From: JBDTSW01 sp963797835 | GTDB taxonomy: Bacteria; Actinomycetota; Thermoleophilia; Solirubrobacterales; 70-9 | Assembly: GCA_963797835.1 (NCBI GenBank) | Contig: CAWCRN010000030.1 | Coordinates: forward strand, 124,001 to 188,000 | DNA: 64,000 nt | Direction of reading: 5' to 3' | Shown: piece by piece, positions 17,678 to 26,344 of the stretch | Numbering within the stretch: position 1 is the stretch's first letter | Layout of the letters: each line of letters begins with the position of its first letter | Translations under genes and position numbers: made by a program | The notes under the pieces: generated by a model | The model's input: only the letters and a program-made list of their open reading frames with translations | Databases searched by the model: none | What the model was told of the DNA's origin: nothing

Positions 17678-19787
17678 CCCGGGACGGAACGGCGCCAGCA
17701 TCGCGCTGGCGGCGCTAGGCGGGATCCTCATCTTCATCGGCGCGGTCCTCCTCTACGCCCGTGCCGAGATCATCGATGCCGACGGCTTCGCCGACAACGC
17801 CGCGGCGGCCCTCGAGGACGACGCCACGCGGGAGGTCGTGGCCACGGAGATCGTCGTCGGCCTGATCGAGAACGGCTCCCCCAACCTGGTGGCCGCGCGG
17901 CCGGTGCTCGAATCGGTCGTGGACACCGTGATCGACTCGCGGGCGTTCCGCGGCGTCTTCCGCGAGGCGGCTCGCCAGACGAACCTGCTGCTGTTCGAGC
18001 GGGAGAAGCAGAGCGTCGCGTTCGACCTCGCCGATGCCGGCCAGGTGGTCCGGTTCGGGCTCGAGTCCGTCGCCCCCGACCTCGCCCGCGAGCTGCCCAA
18101 GAGCGTCGATCTCGCTCTCCTGAAGTTGAAGGACCGCGAGTTCGCCGGCCGTACGCTCGAGGTCGCCGACACGATTCGCTGGCTCGGGCTTGTCGCACCG
18201 ATCCTCGCGATCGTCGTCCTTGCGGCGTCGGTGGTGGTCGCGACCGACCGGCGCCTCGGGGTGCTCCGCGCGGCGGTGGCGGTTGCGGGCGCCGGGATCG
18301 CCCTGGCGGTCGTGCTGCTGATCGCGCGCGCCCGGTTCCTCGCCGGGGTGATCGGCGCGGACGAGGTGACCGACGAGCAGGCACGCGGTGCCGTGGCCGG
18401 CATCCTCGACGCCTTCCTCGGCGGGCTGTTCAGCTGGGGGCTCATCCTCGCCGTAACCGGGCTCGTCGTGGCCGGGGCGGCCGCCGTCCTCGATCCCGAA
18501 CGCTCGGAGAGCCCCGCCGCGCGCCTATGGGAGCGGATCTCGCGGCGCCCTGCCCATCCCGTGGGCCGCGCCCTGCGCGCGATCGCGGCGATCGCGGCCG
18601 GCTTCCTGGTCGCCCTCGAGCCCAGCGTCGCGTTGACGGTCGCGGCCCTGCTGCTCGGCGCCTTCCTCGTCTACTTCGGGGCCGGAGAACTGCTCCTGAT
18701 GCTTCAGCCCGAGGGCGAGCAGGCGGCGGGGGAGGAGGCCCGGCGCAGGGCACTGACCCGTGGCGCGATCGGGGCTGCGGCCGCGATCGCCGCGGTGGCG
18801 CTGGTGGTCGTGCTGGTGACGCGCGGCGACGACGAGCGCGTGGCGTCGGCGGCCGCGCGCGAGGGCTGCAACGGCTCCGTCGAGCTCTGCGACCGACGCC
18901 TGAACGAGGTCGTGTTCGCCGGCACGCACAACTCGTTCTCGGCGGCGGACAGCCCCGGCTGGTTCATCGCCAACCAGAAGCGCACGATCCCGCGGCAGCT
19001 CGAGGACGGGATCCGCCTGTTCCTGCTCGACGCGCATTGGGGCATCGAGACCTCCAACGGCACGGTCAACACCGACTTCGAGGCCGAGGGGCGCGACCGC
19101 AACAAGGTCGTGAAGGCCCTTCCGCCCGAGGTGTTCGCGGCCGCCACGCGGCTCGCCGGAAGCGTCGGCATCCGCGGGGAGGAGGGCGGGGAGCGAGACG
19201 TCTGGCTGTGCCACACGGCCTGCGAGCTCGGCGCCACCCCGATGGTGGACGGGCTCACCGACATCCGCGAGTTCCTCGACGCGAACCCGGGAGAGGTGGT
19301 GGTCATCTTCATCGAGCCCTACGTCGAGCCGGCCGAGATCGAGCGGGTGTTTCAGGAGGCGGGGCTCGAGGACCACACCGTCACGCTCGACCGCTCGGAG
19401 CCCCTGCCCACGCTCGGCGAGCTCGTGCGCACGGACCGCCGGGTCGTGGTGTTCGCCGAGAAGGACGCCGACGGCACGGTGCCCTGGTACCTGGACGGGT
19501 TCTCGTTCGTCCAGGACACCCCGCTCGGGGCGAAGAAGGTGAAGCAGCTGAGCTGCGACCTCAACCGGGGCGAGGCCGACAGCCCGATCCTGATGTTCAA
19601 CCACTGGGCCGACCTGTTCCCGCCCCAGCGCGCCGCGAACGCACCCTTCCTGACCAAGGAGGTGCTGCTGGACCGCGCGCGCCGCTGCGGCCGCGAGCGA
19701 GGGCTCGACGTCTCGCTCATCGCCACCGACCACTACGACCAGGGCGAGCTGATCGAGGCCGTCGACGCGCTTAACGCGAAGCGCTAG
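17661..19787 (+). CDS. Membrane protein with C-terminal PI-PLC-like phosphodiesterase domain
   Basis: A 708-residue intact protein. The first 390 residues form a membrane module: one span, a roughly 130-residue outer loop (ADNAAAALEDDATREVVATE), then about six spans up to residue 390. The last 300 residues begin CNGSVELCDRRLNEVVFAGT and continue HNSFS, the start of PLC-like phosphodiesterases (PI-PLC X family), with LEDGIRLFLLDAHWG and VVVIFIEPYV following. The His-Asn pair and the acidic residues of this family can be seen; the second catalytic His is less clear (LCHTACELG is a candidate). The outer-loop sequence resembles the gene at 3569-4822, so a shared membrane module has been joined to an enzyme. 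Substrate unknown; outer-face lipid headgroups are a reasonable guess. Confidence 0.75.
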   Translation: MSASRNPGRNGASIALAALGGILIFIGAVLLYARAEIIDADGFADNAAAALEDDATREVVATEIVVGLIENGSPNLVAARPVLESVVDTVIDSRAFRGVFREAARQTNLLLFEREKQSVAFDLADAGQVVRFGLESVAPDLARELPKSVDLALLKLKDREFAGRTLEVADTIRWLGLVAPILAIVVLAASVVVATDRRLGVLRAAVAVAGAGIALAVVLLIARARFLAGVIGADEVTDEQARGAVAGILDAFLGGLFSWGLILAVTGLVVAGAAAVLDPERSESPAARLWERISRRPAHPVGRALRAIAAIAAGFLVALEPSVALTVAALLLGAFLVYFGAGELLLMLQPEGEQAAGEEARRRALTRGAIGAAAAIAAVALVVVLVTRGDDERVASAAAREGCNGSVELCDRRLNEVVFAGTHNSFSAADSPGWFIANQKRTIPRQLEDGIRLFLLDAHWGIETSNGTVNTDFEAEGRDRNKVVKALPPEVFAAATRLAGSVGIRGEEGGERDVWLCHTACELGATPMVDGLTDIREFLDANPGEVVVIFIEPYVEPAEIERVFQEAGLEDHTVTLDRSEPLPTLGELVRTDRRVVVFAEKDADGTVPWYLDGFSFVQDTPLGAKKVKQLSCDLNRGEADSPILMFNHWADLFPPQRAANAPFLTKEVLLDRARRCGRERGLDVSLIATDHYDQGELIEAVDALNAKR

Positions 19788-20514
19788 CGGCGGGGTGAGC
19801 CCGCGCCGGAGGCGCCCCCGAGATCAGGTGGTGGGCCGAGACCACGACAGCGAGCGCGAACAGGGGTGCCGTCACGACGTCGGCCAGTGCACTTCCCAGC
19901 GCGTCGCCCCAGATCGTGTCGCCCAATATCTCCGGTCCGCTGGCGACCAGCGACTCCGAGAGCAGGCCCCCGACGATCGCCACCGGCCCCAGCAGGGCGA
20001 GCACCCGCCAGAAGTTCCCCCGCACGAGCTCGCGGCTGCGGCGGAACGCGCCGCGCACGCCGGCCCCCTCGATCTCGACGATGGCCGGGGCGAGGGCGAA
20101 CCAGGTGAAGGCGATGACGCCCGGCACGATCAGCAGCACGAACCCCACGCCGACCGCGAGGGCGAAAAGGAGGTCCACGGCGATCAGCGTCAGGTACGGA
20201 AGGTGGCCCGCGAGCTCGGCGAGCTCGCGCCTGACCCCGCCCCGGCGCATCCCGACGACGGCCGCGACGACGCCTGTGTAGAAGACGTCGCCGAGCATCG
20301 CGGTCAGCCCGATGCCGAGCCCGGCGGCCACGGCCTCCGCGATCGCCAGGCCGTCGCCGCTCTCGACCTCGTGCAGGTCGGCGGTCAGCGCCTCGAGCAG
20401 GCCGAGCGGGACGAACAGGGCGAGCGCGATCACGAGCAGCACGCGCCAGTAGTCGCGGTAGGCGCCCACGGCCTCGCGGACGGCCTCGCGGAGCGAGAGC
20501 TTGGCGGGAGTCAA
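19771..20514 (-). CDS. Multi-pass membrane protein (glycerophosphodiester-phosphodiesterase-membrane-domain-like)
   Basis: A 247-residue protein with about six spans. The pattern SLREAVREAVGAYRDYWRVL, a Gly-rich central pair of helices (FALAVGVGFVLLIVPGVIAF), then WFALAPAIVEIEGAGVRGAF and RRSRELVRGNFWRVLA is typical of the broad YciC/GlpQ-membrane-domain class often annotated only as 'hypothetical'. It starts at a TTG whose last bases overlap the stop of the upstream DUF2993 gene (TTGA), so the two are co-translated. It ends 17 nt inside the convergent PLC-like gene. Confidence 0.65.
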   Translation of the reverse strand: MTPAKLSLREAVREAVGAYRDYWRVLLVIALALFVPLGLLEALTADLHEVESGDGLAIAEAVAAGLGIGLTAMLGDVFYTGVVAAVVGMRRGGVRRELAELAGHLPYLTLIAVDLLFALAVGVGFVLLIVPGVIAFTWFALAPAIVEIEGAGVRGAFRRSRELVRGNFWRVLALLGPVAIVGGLLSESLVASGPEILGDTIWGDALGSALADVVTAPLFALAVVVSAHHLISGAPPARAHPAASASR

Positions 20515-21132
20515 AGCCGCACGACGATCGCGGCGGTGATGAACTGGGCCAGCGGGCCCGTCGGGTAGCCCGCCACGGTGCCGGTCCCCGAGGTGACCTG
20601 GATCCGTCCGTCCTCGGATTCCATCTCCATCTCGACGTCGATCGGGATCTGCCGGTTCCCGAGCGGTGCGCGCCCCGCGAAGAACTCGAGCAGGGGGCCG
20701 CCCGCCAGGCCCAGCGCCCCGGCGCCATAGCCGACCAGCTCGGCCGCGGTGGTCGAGCTGGTGGAGCGGACGGTGTAGGGGCCGTCACCGTCGCGCGACA
20801 TCACGAAGCGCGATACCTCGAACGGCCCGGCCCGGAAGTCCACCAGGTCGACGTCCACCTCGCCGAACCCGTCCAGGCGGTCCAGGACCTGCGGGTCCTC
20901 GGTCTCGATGTCCAGCTCGAGGTTCGACCCGCGCACCTCGATCCGGTCGCCGTCCCCGATCAGGAGGCGGGCGGCCGGGGTGGCGGCCAGGGTGACGTCG
21001 GCCTCCCCGCCTCCCTCGGTCAGGCGGTCCTCGATCTGCTTCTCGCCGAGCCCGGGCACGACCAGCTGCGCCGCGACGAGCAGGCCCGGTGAGGACGAGG
21101 ATGGTGACGCCGATCAGCATGCGGGCACTCAC
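20511..21132 (-). CDS. DUF2993 domain exported protein (one frameshift)
   Basis: About 206 residues: an N-terminal signal anchor (MLIGVTILVLTGLLVAAQLV in the corrected frame) and a DUF2993 domain, a beta-rich lipid-transfer-like (LmeA-type) fold found in actinobacterial envelope proteins. The conserved opening PGLGEKQIEDRLTEGGGEAD, then DIETEDPQVLDRLDGFGEVD and a Gly-rich C-terminus fit. An extra G near 21088 separates the signal segment from the rest. The GTG at 21132 is used as start. LmeA of mycobacteria supports lipoarabinomannan maturation; whether this protein does the same is unknown. Confidence 0.7.
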
Positions 21133-21208
21133 GGGGGGAGCTTGCCAGGGAGGGGTTGTGGCGTGTGTGACCGGGCCGATGAGTTCCGGCGCCGCAAGGC
21201 GTCCCAAG

Positions 21209-21214
21209 TACCGT
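21209..21214 (+). promoter_or_regulatory. Putative -10 element (TACCGT), leaderless
   Basis: TACCGT ends 10 nt before GTG 21225 and overlaps the alternative GTG at 21213, which favours 21225 as the start of the ABC ATPase gene. Confidence 0.4.
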
Positions 21215-21224
21215 GTTCGACATC

Positions 21225-22127
21225 GTGGATAGGCGTTCCAATGCGATCGAGTTGCGGGGGGTCGTGAAGCGCTTCGGCGAGATCACGGCGGTCGACGGCC
21301 TCGACCTCGACGTCCCCGAAGGCATCTGCCTCGGCCTGCTCGGGCCCAACGGCGCCGGCAAGTCGACGACGATGCGGATGCTCACGGGGCAGGCCATCGC
21401 CGACGAGGGCGAGCTGCGCGTCCTGGGCTACGAGCTGCCGCGCCAGTCGAAGGAGGCCCGGATCCGGATGGGCGTGGTGCCGCAGCTCGACAACCTCGAT
21501 ATCGACGTGACGGTGGAGGACAACCTGGCGGTCTTCGCGCGCCTCTACCGGGTCAAGGACGTGCCCGCGGCGGTCGATCGCACGCTTCAGCTGGCGCGGC
21601 TCACCGAGCGGCGCAAGGACGCCGTCGACAAGCTCTCGGGCGGGATGCGCCGGCGCCTGCTGCTGGCGCGCGGCCTCGTCCACGAGCCGCGGCTGATGCT
21701 GCTCGACGAGCCGACCGTCGGCCTGGACCCGCAGATACGTACCGAGATGTGGACGCTGATCGACGGCCTGCGCACGCGTGGCGCCACGATCCTGATGTCC
21801 ACGCACTACATCGAGGAGGCGGAGCGGCTCGCCGACGAGGTCGCCCTGATGACTCACGGCAAGATCATCGCGCGCGGCCGCCCGGCCGACCTCGTCCGCG
21901 AGCACGCGGGCGTGCAGACCGCCGAGATCTACGGACCGCCCGACCGCCTCGCCGAGGCCCGGGCGAAGGCCGAGTCGCAGGGGCTGCGGGTGCGGCCCGC
22001 CGGGCCGGCGATCGCGGTGGTGGGGGCCGAGCGGGCGACCGACGGCGCCGTCCCCGACGATGCCGTGCGGCGCGCCGCCTCGCTCGAGGACGTGTTCGTG
22101 CTGCTCACCGGGGAGGAGGCGGAATGA
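21225..22127 (+). CDS. ABC transporter ATP-binding protein (NodI/DrrA type)
   Basis: About 300 residues. Walker A is GPNGAGKST, the Q-loop GVVPQLDNLD, the signature KLSGGMRRRLLLARGL, Walker B LMLLDEPTVGLDP and the switch STHYIEEAERLAD. A roughly 80-residue C-terminal extension is typical of the DrrA/NodI exporter ATPases. GTG at 21225 is preferred over 21213 because a TACCGT element overlaps the latter. The stop codon overlaps the permease ATG by 4 nt, so both are made together as a two-gene exporter of unknown substrate, perhaps a lipid, polysaccharide or antibiotic. Confidence 0.88.
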   Translation: MDRRSNAIELRGVVKRFGEITAVDGLDLDVPEGICLGLLGPNGAGKSTTMRMLTGQAIADEGELRVLGYELPRQSKEARIRMGVVPQLDNLDIDVTVEDNLAVFARLYRVKDVPAAVDRTLQLARLTERRKDAVDKLSGGMRRRLLLARGLVHEPRLMLLDEPTVGLDPQIRTEMWTLIDGLRTRGATILMSTHYIEEAERLADEVALMTHGKIIARGRPADLVREHAGVQTAEIYGPPDRLAEARAKAESQGLRVRPAGPAIAVVGAERATDGAVPDDAVRRAASLEDVFVLLTGEEAE

Positions 22128-22918
22128 GCAACGGCGCCGCGGACATGAGGGTCCGCCGCCTGGACCCGGCGGCGATCGGCGGGATCATGAGCCGCGAGGT
22201 CGCGAACTTCCGGACCTTCTGGAAGTCGACGACCTTCTCGAGCGTCCTCGAGCCCGTTATCTACCTGCTCGCGTTCGGGCTGGGCCTCGGCGCCACGCTT
22301 GTCGACGGCGTCGACGGCCTCGAGTACGTCGAGTTCGTGGGCACCGGGATGGTGGCGACGGCGGTCATCTTCGCCAGCGTCTTCCCGGCGATGTTCGGGA
22401 CCTTCGTCAAGCACCGGTTCCAGAACACCTACGACGCGATCCTCGCAGCGCCCGTCTCGGTCGAGGAGCTGGTCACCGCCGAGACGCTCTGGATCGGCCT
22501 GCGGGCCGGTTTCTACGGCTGCTTCCCGCTGATCGTCGCGATGCTCTTCGGCCTCGATCCGGCCCTGGGGATGCTCCTGGTCCCGATCTTCTGCTTCCTC
22601 ACGGCGCTCGGCTTCGCGGGCTTCGGGATCGCGGTGGCCGGCACGGTCGACAAGATCGACCAGTTCAGCTACGTCACGACCCTGGTGGTCACGCCGCTCT
22701 TCCTGGTCGCCGGGACGTTCTTCCCCATCGACCAGCTCCCGGAGGGGATTCAGGTGCTGGCGAACCTCAACCCGCTCTACCAGCTGGTCGAGCTCGTGCG
22801 GGGCGCGGCCTTCGGCTTCGAGGCGACCGACCTGCTGCGCGTGGGGGCGCTGGTCGGCTTCGCCCTGGTGATGTGGCGCCTGGCGATCCGCCAGATGACC
22901 AAGACGCTGATCGACTAG
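22124..22918 (+). CDS. ABC transporter permease (NodJ/ABC-2 type)
   Basis: A 264-residue ABC-2 type permease with six predicted spans (about residues 40-60, 75-100, 125-150, 158-180, 190-212 and 240-255). RFQNTYDAILAAPVSVEELV followed by ETLWIGLRAGFYG matches the NodJ branch, and the partner ATPase is NodI-like. It starts at ATG 22124 inside the ATPase stop codon. Ends RQMTKTLID, intact. Confidence 0.88.
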   Translation: MSNGAADMRVRRLDPAAIGGIMSREVANFRTFWKSTTFSSVLEPVIYLLAFGLGLGATLVDGVDGLEYVEFVGTGMVATAVIFASVFPAMFGTFVKHRFQNTYDAILAAPVSVEELVTAETLWIGLRAGFYGCFPLIVAMLFGLDPALGMLLVPIFCFLTALGFAGFGIAVAGTVDKIDQFSYVTTLVVTPLFLVAGTFFPIDQLPEGIQVLANLNPLYQLVELVRGAAFGFEATDLLRVGALVGFALVMWRLAIRQMTKTLID

Positions 22919-22943
22919 CGTCGCCAACCGGCCCGGGCCGCGG

Positions 22944-24151
22944 CTAGCGGCCCGTCTCGGAGAAGTGCTGGTAGTCCCGCGCCGGGCTCCAGTCGCCGCC
23001 CCATTCCCAGCCCACCCGGGCGAACGCCCGGAACGCGGCGTCGCCGCGATGGACCATCCCGGGCGCCCGGCGTGATCGGTTCGCGTAGGGGCGCCCGGCG
23101 GGGGGCGAGACGTGGTCGCCGCTGACGTACGGGTTCTCGACCGGGTTGACGTCGATCGCGCGGCCGAACGCGTGCTCGGACCAGCGGGTGGTGCCGGCGA
23201 CGAACCGGCAGTTGAATGCCGAGGTGTTGTCGGCGTCCATCGAGCGGTGATCGTCGCCGCCGTAGCGGTCGATCAGCTCCATGCGGCGGATCTCGAAGCG
23301 GGCGGCGAGCAGCGCTCGCATGGCCTTCAGCACGTCGCCGTCGACCTCCCGGTGGACCACCAGCCGCCCGCGGTGCACGTCGCGGTCGCCCATCGTCCAG
23401 TGCGGCAGCTCCAGCAGCCGCAGCCGGTCGAGCCCGACCGGGCAGCCCGGGTGCCAGGAGCGTCCGGTCATCCGCTCGCGCTGCTGGGCGTCGAGTGGCT
23501 CCGAGCTGGCGTCGAACGGGCGGCATGCAGCTGAGCAGGGCGTCCGTGCGAGCGCCGCCGTCGCAGCGGTCGTCGCCGCCTCCGCCGTCGATGCGGTCGC
23601 GCGCCCGGCCGCCCTCGAGGAGGTCGGGGCCATCGCCCCCGGCCAGGCGCAGCGGTCGCTTCCATCCGTCCGTACGCACCTGGTCGGCGCCACCGCCGCC
23701 GGCGACGGCGATCAGGTCGATCCCGCGGAGCTCGGCGCGGGAGGAGCCGGCGCCGCCGTCGGGCAGCAGGGAGGAGCGCTCGACGCGGAGGAGCTGCGTG
23801 TCGGCGGTGCCGGCCACGGCGAGCGTGTCCGCGGCGCCGCCCAGGTTGGCCTCGATCGGGATGTCGCCGAACCCGGCGCCCGCGAGGTCGAGGGTGAGGC
23901 GCTGGCGGCCCGGGCCGCCGTCGGCCCTGATCAGGGTGGTTTCCGCCGCCGGTGCGCACGGCTCGCCGTCGGCGATGATGGCCCCGTTCGTTGGCCACCC
24001 GCACCCGGGTTGCCGCCTGCCCGCGCAGGGTCACGGTCGCCTCGCCGGCCTCGAACGAGCAGGCGGCAGGCGCCGACCGGCCCGGCGAGGCGATGCTCAA
24101 GAGCAGCGCCGCCGCGAGCGCTCCCGCCCCCGCGAGTGCGGTCCGTCTCAC
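22944..24151 (-). CDS. Exported M15 family peptidase with N-terminal calcium-repeat-like region (frameshifted)
   Basis: About 400 residues. The N-terminus is a signal peptide (AGALAAALLLSIASPGRSAP). A beta-rich region follows with Gly/Asp-rich nonapeptide-like repeats (GGDGPDLLEGG, IDGGGGDDRCDGG) of the hemolysin calcium-binding kind. The C-terminal 190 residues are an M15-type D-alanyl-D-alanine carboxypeptidase/endopeptidase: SEHAFGRAIDVNPVENPYV carries the metal-binding His and Asp and DYQHFSETGR the last His. It probably trims peptidoglycan outside the cell. Single-base shifts near 23985 and 23520 split it. GTG 24151 is chosen because TAGTCT ends 7 nt upstream. Confidence 0.75.
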
Positions 24152-24158
24152 CCGGGGG

Positions 24159-24164
24159 AGACTA
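24159..24164 (-). promoter_or_regulatory. Putative -10 element (TAGTCT), leaderless
   Basis: TAGTCT on the minus strand ends 7 nt before GTG 24151. It overlaps the end of the neighbouring acetyltransferase gene, so the peptidase can be transcribed on its own. Confidence 0.5.
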
Positions 24165-24758
24165 CGCGGGCTCGCGCCACATCAGCCACAGCGGCGGGCT
24201 GTCGGGGAGCGCGACCTCCGTCGTCAGCTCGAACCCGAAGCGCCGGTAGTAGGGGAGGTTCGACTCGCGGTTCGTCTCGAGATAGGCGGGCACGCGATCG
24301 CGGTCGCAGCGCGCTAGCACCGGGGCGAGCAGCGCGGACCCGTGCCCGCGCCGCTGATGCTCGGGCGCGATCGAGAGCACCTCCAGGTACCAGTGCGGCT
24401 CGCGCGGGTGATGCTCCTCCATCAGGCGGCCGATCCGGTAGCCGCGGCGGGCGCCGCCCAGGCCGATCCCCGGGAGGACGGAGATCACCTCGGCCAGGTC
24501 GTCCCTCAGGCGGCGCTTCGGCTGGCCGGGCGGGATCCAGAAGGCGCCACCGGCCGCGTCCGGCGTGGTCCAGGCCTCGCCACGGACGAGGTAGAGATGG
24601 CGGAGGCGGGCCCGGTAGGCGCGGCCCATCAGGCGCAGGCGGCGGTCGCGGTCGGGGATGACCCAGGACCAGATCTCGTTGTCGTGGAAGCCGCGCGTGA
24701 CGGCGTCGGCCACGGCGGCGATCTGCTCGCGGGCCACCGGCTGGACGGGCACGCTCAT
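24162..24758 (-). CDS. GNAT family N-acetyltransferase
   Basis: A 198-residue GNAT acyltransferase. WYLEVLSIAPEHQRRGHGSA is motif A with the acetyl-CoA pyrophosphate-binding RRGHGS loop, and LETNRESNLPYYRRFGFEL is motif B. The architecture (EQIAAVADAVTRGF at the start, FHDNEIWSWVIPD) matches actinobacterial GNATs of unknown substrate. ATG 24758 is used; GTG one codon upstream is possible. Confidence 0.85.
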   Translation of the reverse strand: MSVPVQPVAREQIAAVADAVTRGFHDNEIWSWVIPDRDRRLRLMGRAYRARLRHLYLVRGEAWTTPDAAGGAFWIPPGQPKRRLRDDLAEVISVLPGIGLGGARRGYRIGRLMEEHHPREPHWYLEVLSIAPEHQRRGHGSALLAPVLARCDRDRVPAYLETNRESNLPYYRRFGFELTTEVALPDSPPLWLMWREPA

Positions 24759-24848
24759 CACGGGCAGCCGAGGGCGCTCCGCCGCCCACGGGGACGGCGG
24801 CGCAACTCCCGGTAGTTGGTGAAGCGGCGCTCGGCCGCCCCGGAGGCT

Positions 24849-25046
24849 CTAAGCGGGCGAGACGTTGACGGCCTTGGGGCCGCGATCCGAATCCTCGGCG
24901 TCGTACGACACCTTCGCGCCCTCCTCGAGGGTGCTGCCCTGAGCGATGCCGCTCTGGTGAACGAAGAGGTCCTTGCCGCCCTCATCGGGCGTGATGAAGC
25001 CGTACCGCTTCTCGTCGTTGAACCACTTCACCGTTCCGGTTGCCAT
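24849..25046 (-). CDS. Cold shock protein (CspA family)
   Basis: A 65-residue single cold-shock domain. RNP1-like KRYGFITP and RNP2-like DLFVHQSGI are present, after the standard GTVKWFNDEK start. It binds single-stranded RNA or DNA as a chaperone. GGAGT lies 6-10 nt upstream of the ATG; a TAGGGT element about 38 nt upstream could be the promoter, giving a short leader. A second, very similar gene lies at 33545-33748. Confidence 0.93.
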   Translation of the reverse strand: MATGTVKWFNDEKRYGFITPDEGGKDLFVHQSGIAQGSTLEEGAKVSYDAEDSDRGPKAVNVSPA

Positions 25047-25117
25047 TGAGTACTCCTGACTGGTGGTGCTATGGGCGTTCGCCACCCTACACGGGTGGGG
25101 CGCGTGTCGGCCGCTGC

Positions 25118-26182
25118 CTATCCGAGGCCTCCGGCGAGCTCGAGGAGGCCCGGCCAGTCGGACGGTGGAGCGTCCGGGCGGCTGATCTTCTCGGCGCGGC
25201 CCGGGGGTAGCGAGGAGAGCAACTCGCGGTTGGCGGGCTCGCGAAGCTGCGCCGCAACCGTTCGCTGAGCGACCTCGATCGTGCGGTGGCGGTTGCGGCG
25301 GCTCATCAGGTTCGGGCCCATCGCGTCGAGGTCGTCCTGCGTCGGCTGGACGAGGACGACGTCGGTCCCGCGGTCGCGGAGCTTCCGCGCCTCGCTGCCG
25401 AGGCGGCGGCCGGTGTCGTTGCGAACCGCCTTCGCGAGCCACTCGGCCGGATTCCAGGCGCGGGCGGGGTGGAGCGAGGAGGTGGGGTTGAGGCTGATCA
25501 CCAGGTCGAGCGACTCGTGGCGAACGATGTCCAGGTTCGACGTGGAGTAGATGCCGCCGTCCACGTAGCGCCGCCCCGCGATCTCGACCGGGTGGTAGAC
25601 GCCGGGGATCGCGCAGGATGCGGCCACCGCGTCGGCCAGGTCGGCGGGCACCGAGCCCGGGCGGCCGAACGCGATGCGCCGCCCGGTCGCGTAGTCGCAG
25701 GCGACGACCCAGAGGCCCGGGTGCGGCGCCCAGCCCGAGGGGACGACCCGGCGGATGATGTCCTTGAGCGGCTCGGTCGAGAGCACGCCGCGCGGCAGCC
25801 AGCCCGCAAGCGCCGCGGCGGGGGTGTGGCGGCGCGGGGCGGTGAGGGCGCGGAACGCCAGGCTCCAGGAGCCGGGCCCGATCGGCGGCCATGCCCGCTC
25901 GAGGCGGAAGACGGCGCCGGCGGCCCGGTCGGCCTCCGCGGCCGGCCGCCCGTTGGCGTCGACGACATCGTCGAAGACCTCGCCCGCCGAGTGGGCGACC
26001 ATGAACCAGGGCGGCAGCCCCGAGGCCACGAGCGACCCGATCATCGCCCCGGCCGACGTGCCGACGATGACGTCCGCCGAGGCCGGGTCCCAGCCGGTCT
26101 CGCGCGCGAGCGCGTCGAGCCCGCCGGTGAGCCACGCCCCGCCCTGGATCCCGCCGGCGCCGAGCACGAGGCCGACCCTCAT
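25118..26182 (-). CDS. Patatin-like phospholipase
   Basis: A 354-residue patatin-family acyl hydrolase with the Ser-Asp dyad. LVLGAGGIQGGAWLTGGLDA forms the oxyanion loop, VGTSAGAMIGSLVASG the nucleophile elbow (GTSAG) and YVDGGIYSTSN the DGG catalytic Asp. Ends PGLLELAGGLG. No signal peptide is seen, so it probably acts on membrane lipids from inside. The ATG overlaps the stop codon of a 47-codon ORF upstream by 4 nt (ATGA), suggesting that the small ORF and the patatin gene are one transcript. Confidence 0.88.
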   Translation of the reverse strand: MRVGLVLGAGGIQGGAWLTGGLDALARETGWDPASADVIVGTSAGAMIGSLVASGLPPWFMVAHSAGEVFDDVVDANGRPAAEADRAAGAVFRLERAWPPIGPGSWSLAFRALTAPRRHTPAAALAGWLPRGVLSTEPLKDIIRRVVPSGWAPHPGLWVVACDYATGRRIAFGRPGSVPADLADAVAASCAIPGVYHPVEIAGRRYVDGGIYSTSNLDIVRHESLDLVISLNPTSSLHPARAWNPAEWLAKAVRNDTGRRLGSEARKLRDRGTDVVLVQPTQDDLDAMGPNLMSRRNRHRTIEVAQRTVAAQLREPANRELLSSLPPGRAEKISRPDAPPSDWPGLLELAGGLG

Positions 26183-26322
26183 GCGGCTGCTTCCCTGCGC
26201 TGCATCGCCATGGGAGTGTTATCGACCGCGCGGCGGGAGGGCGCAAGGCGGGCGTCGCACACTTGGCACACCCACGGCACGCAATCGCTACATCCCGCGC
26301 ACCACGCGTGCACCGGGTGCAT
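26179..26322 (-). CDS. Small Cys-rich (zinc-ribbon-like) protein
   Basis: A 47-residue ORF beginning MHPVHAWCAGCSDCVPWVCQ. It has CxxCxxC and CxxC clusters in the first 22 residues, a spacing able to bind a metal, followed by a basic tail. Two things support it: the stop codon overlaps the patatin ATG by 4 nt, and its own ATG sits in one arm of a perfect palindrome whose other arm holds the ATG of the divergent HTH/LAGLIDADG gene. It has no known family to me and could be a chance ORF over a regulatory region. Confidence 0.45.
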   Translation of the reverse strand: MHPVHAWCAGCSDCVPWVCQVCDARLAPSRRAVDNTPMAMQRREAAA

Positions 26323-26344
26323 CGATCTCGGATCGATGCACCCG
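26314..26344. repeat. Perfect 13-bp inverted repeat spanning two divergent start codons
   Basis: CGGGTGCATCGAT and ATCGATGCACCCG flank a 5-nt centre (CTCGG). The plus-strand ATG (26336) and the minus-strand ATG (26322) each lie 7 nt from the dyad centre, and both proteins therefore begin Met-His-Pro. A dimeric DNA-binding protein could occupy it and block both genes; the HTH protein encoded immediately to the right is the obvious candidate. Confidence 0.8.
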
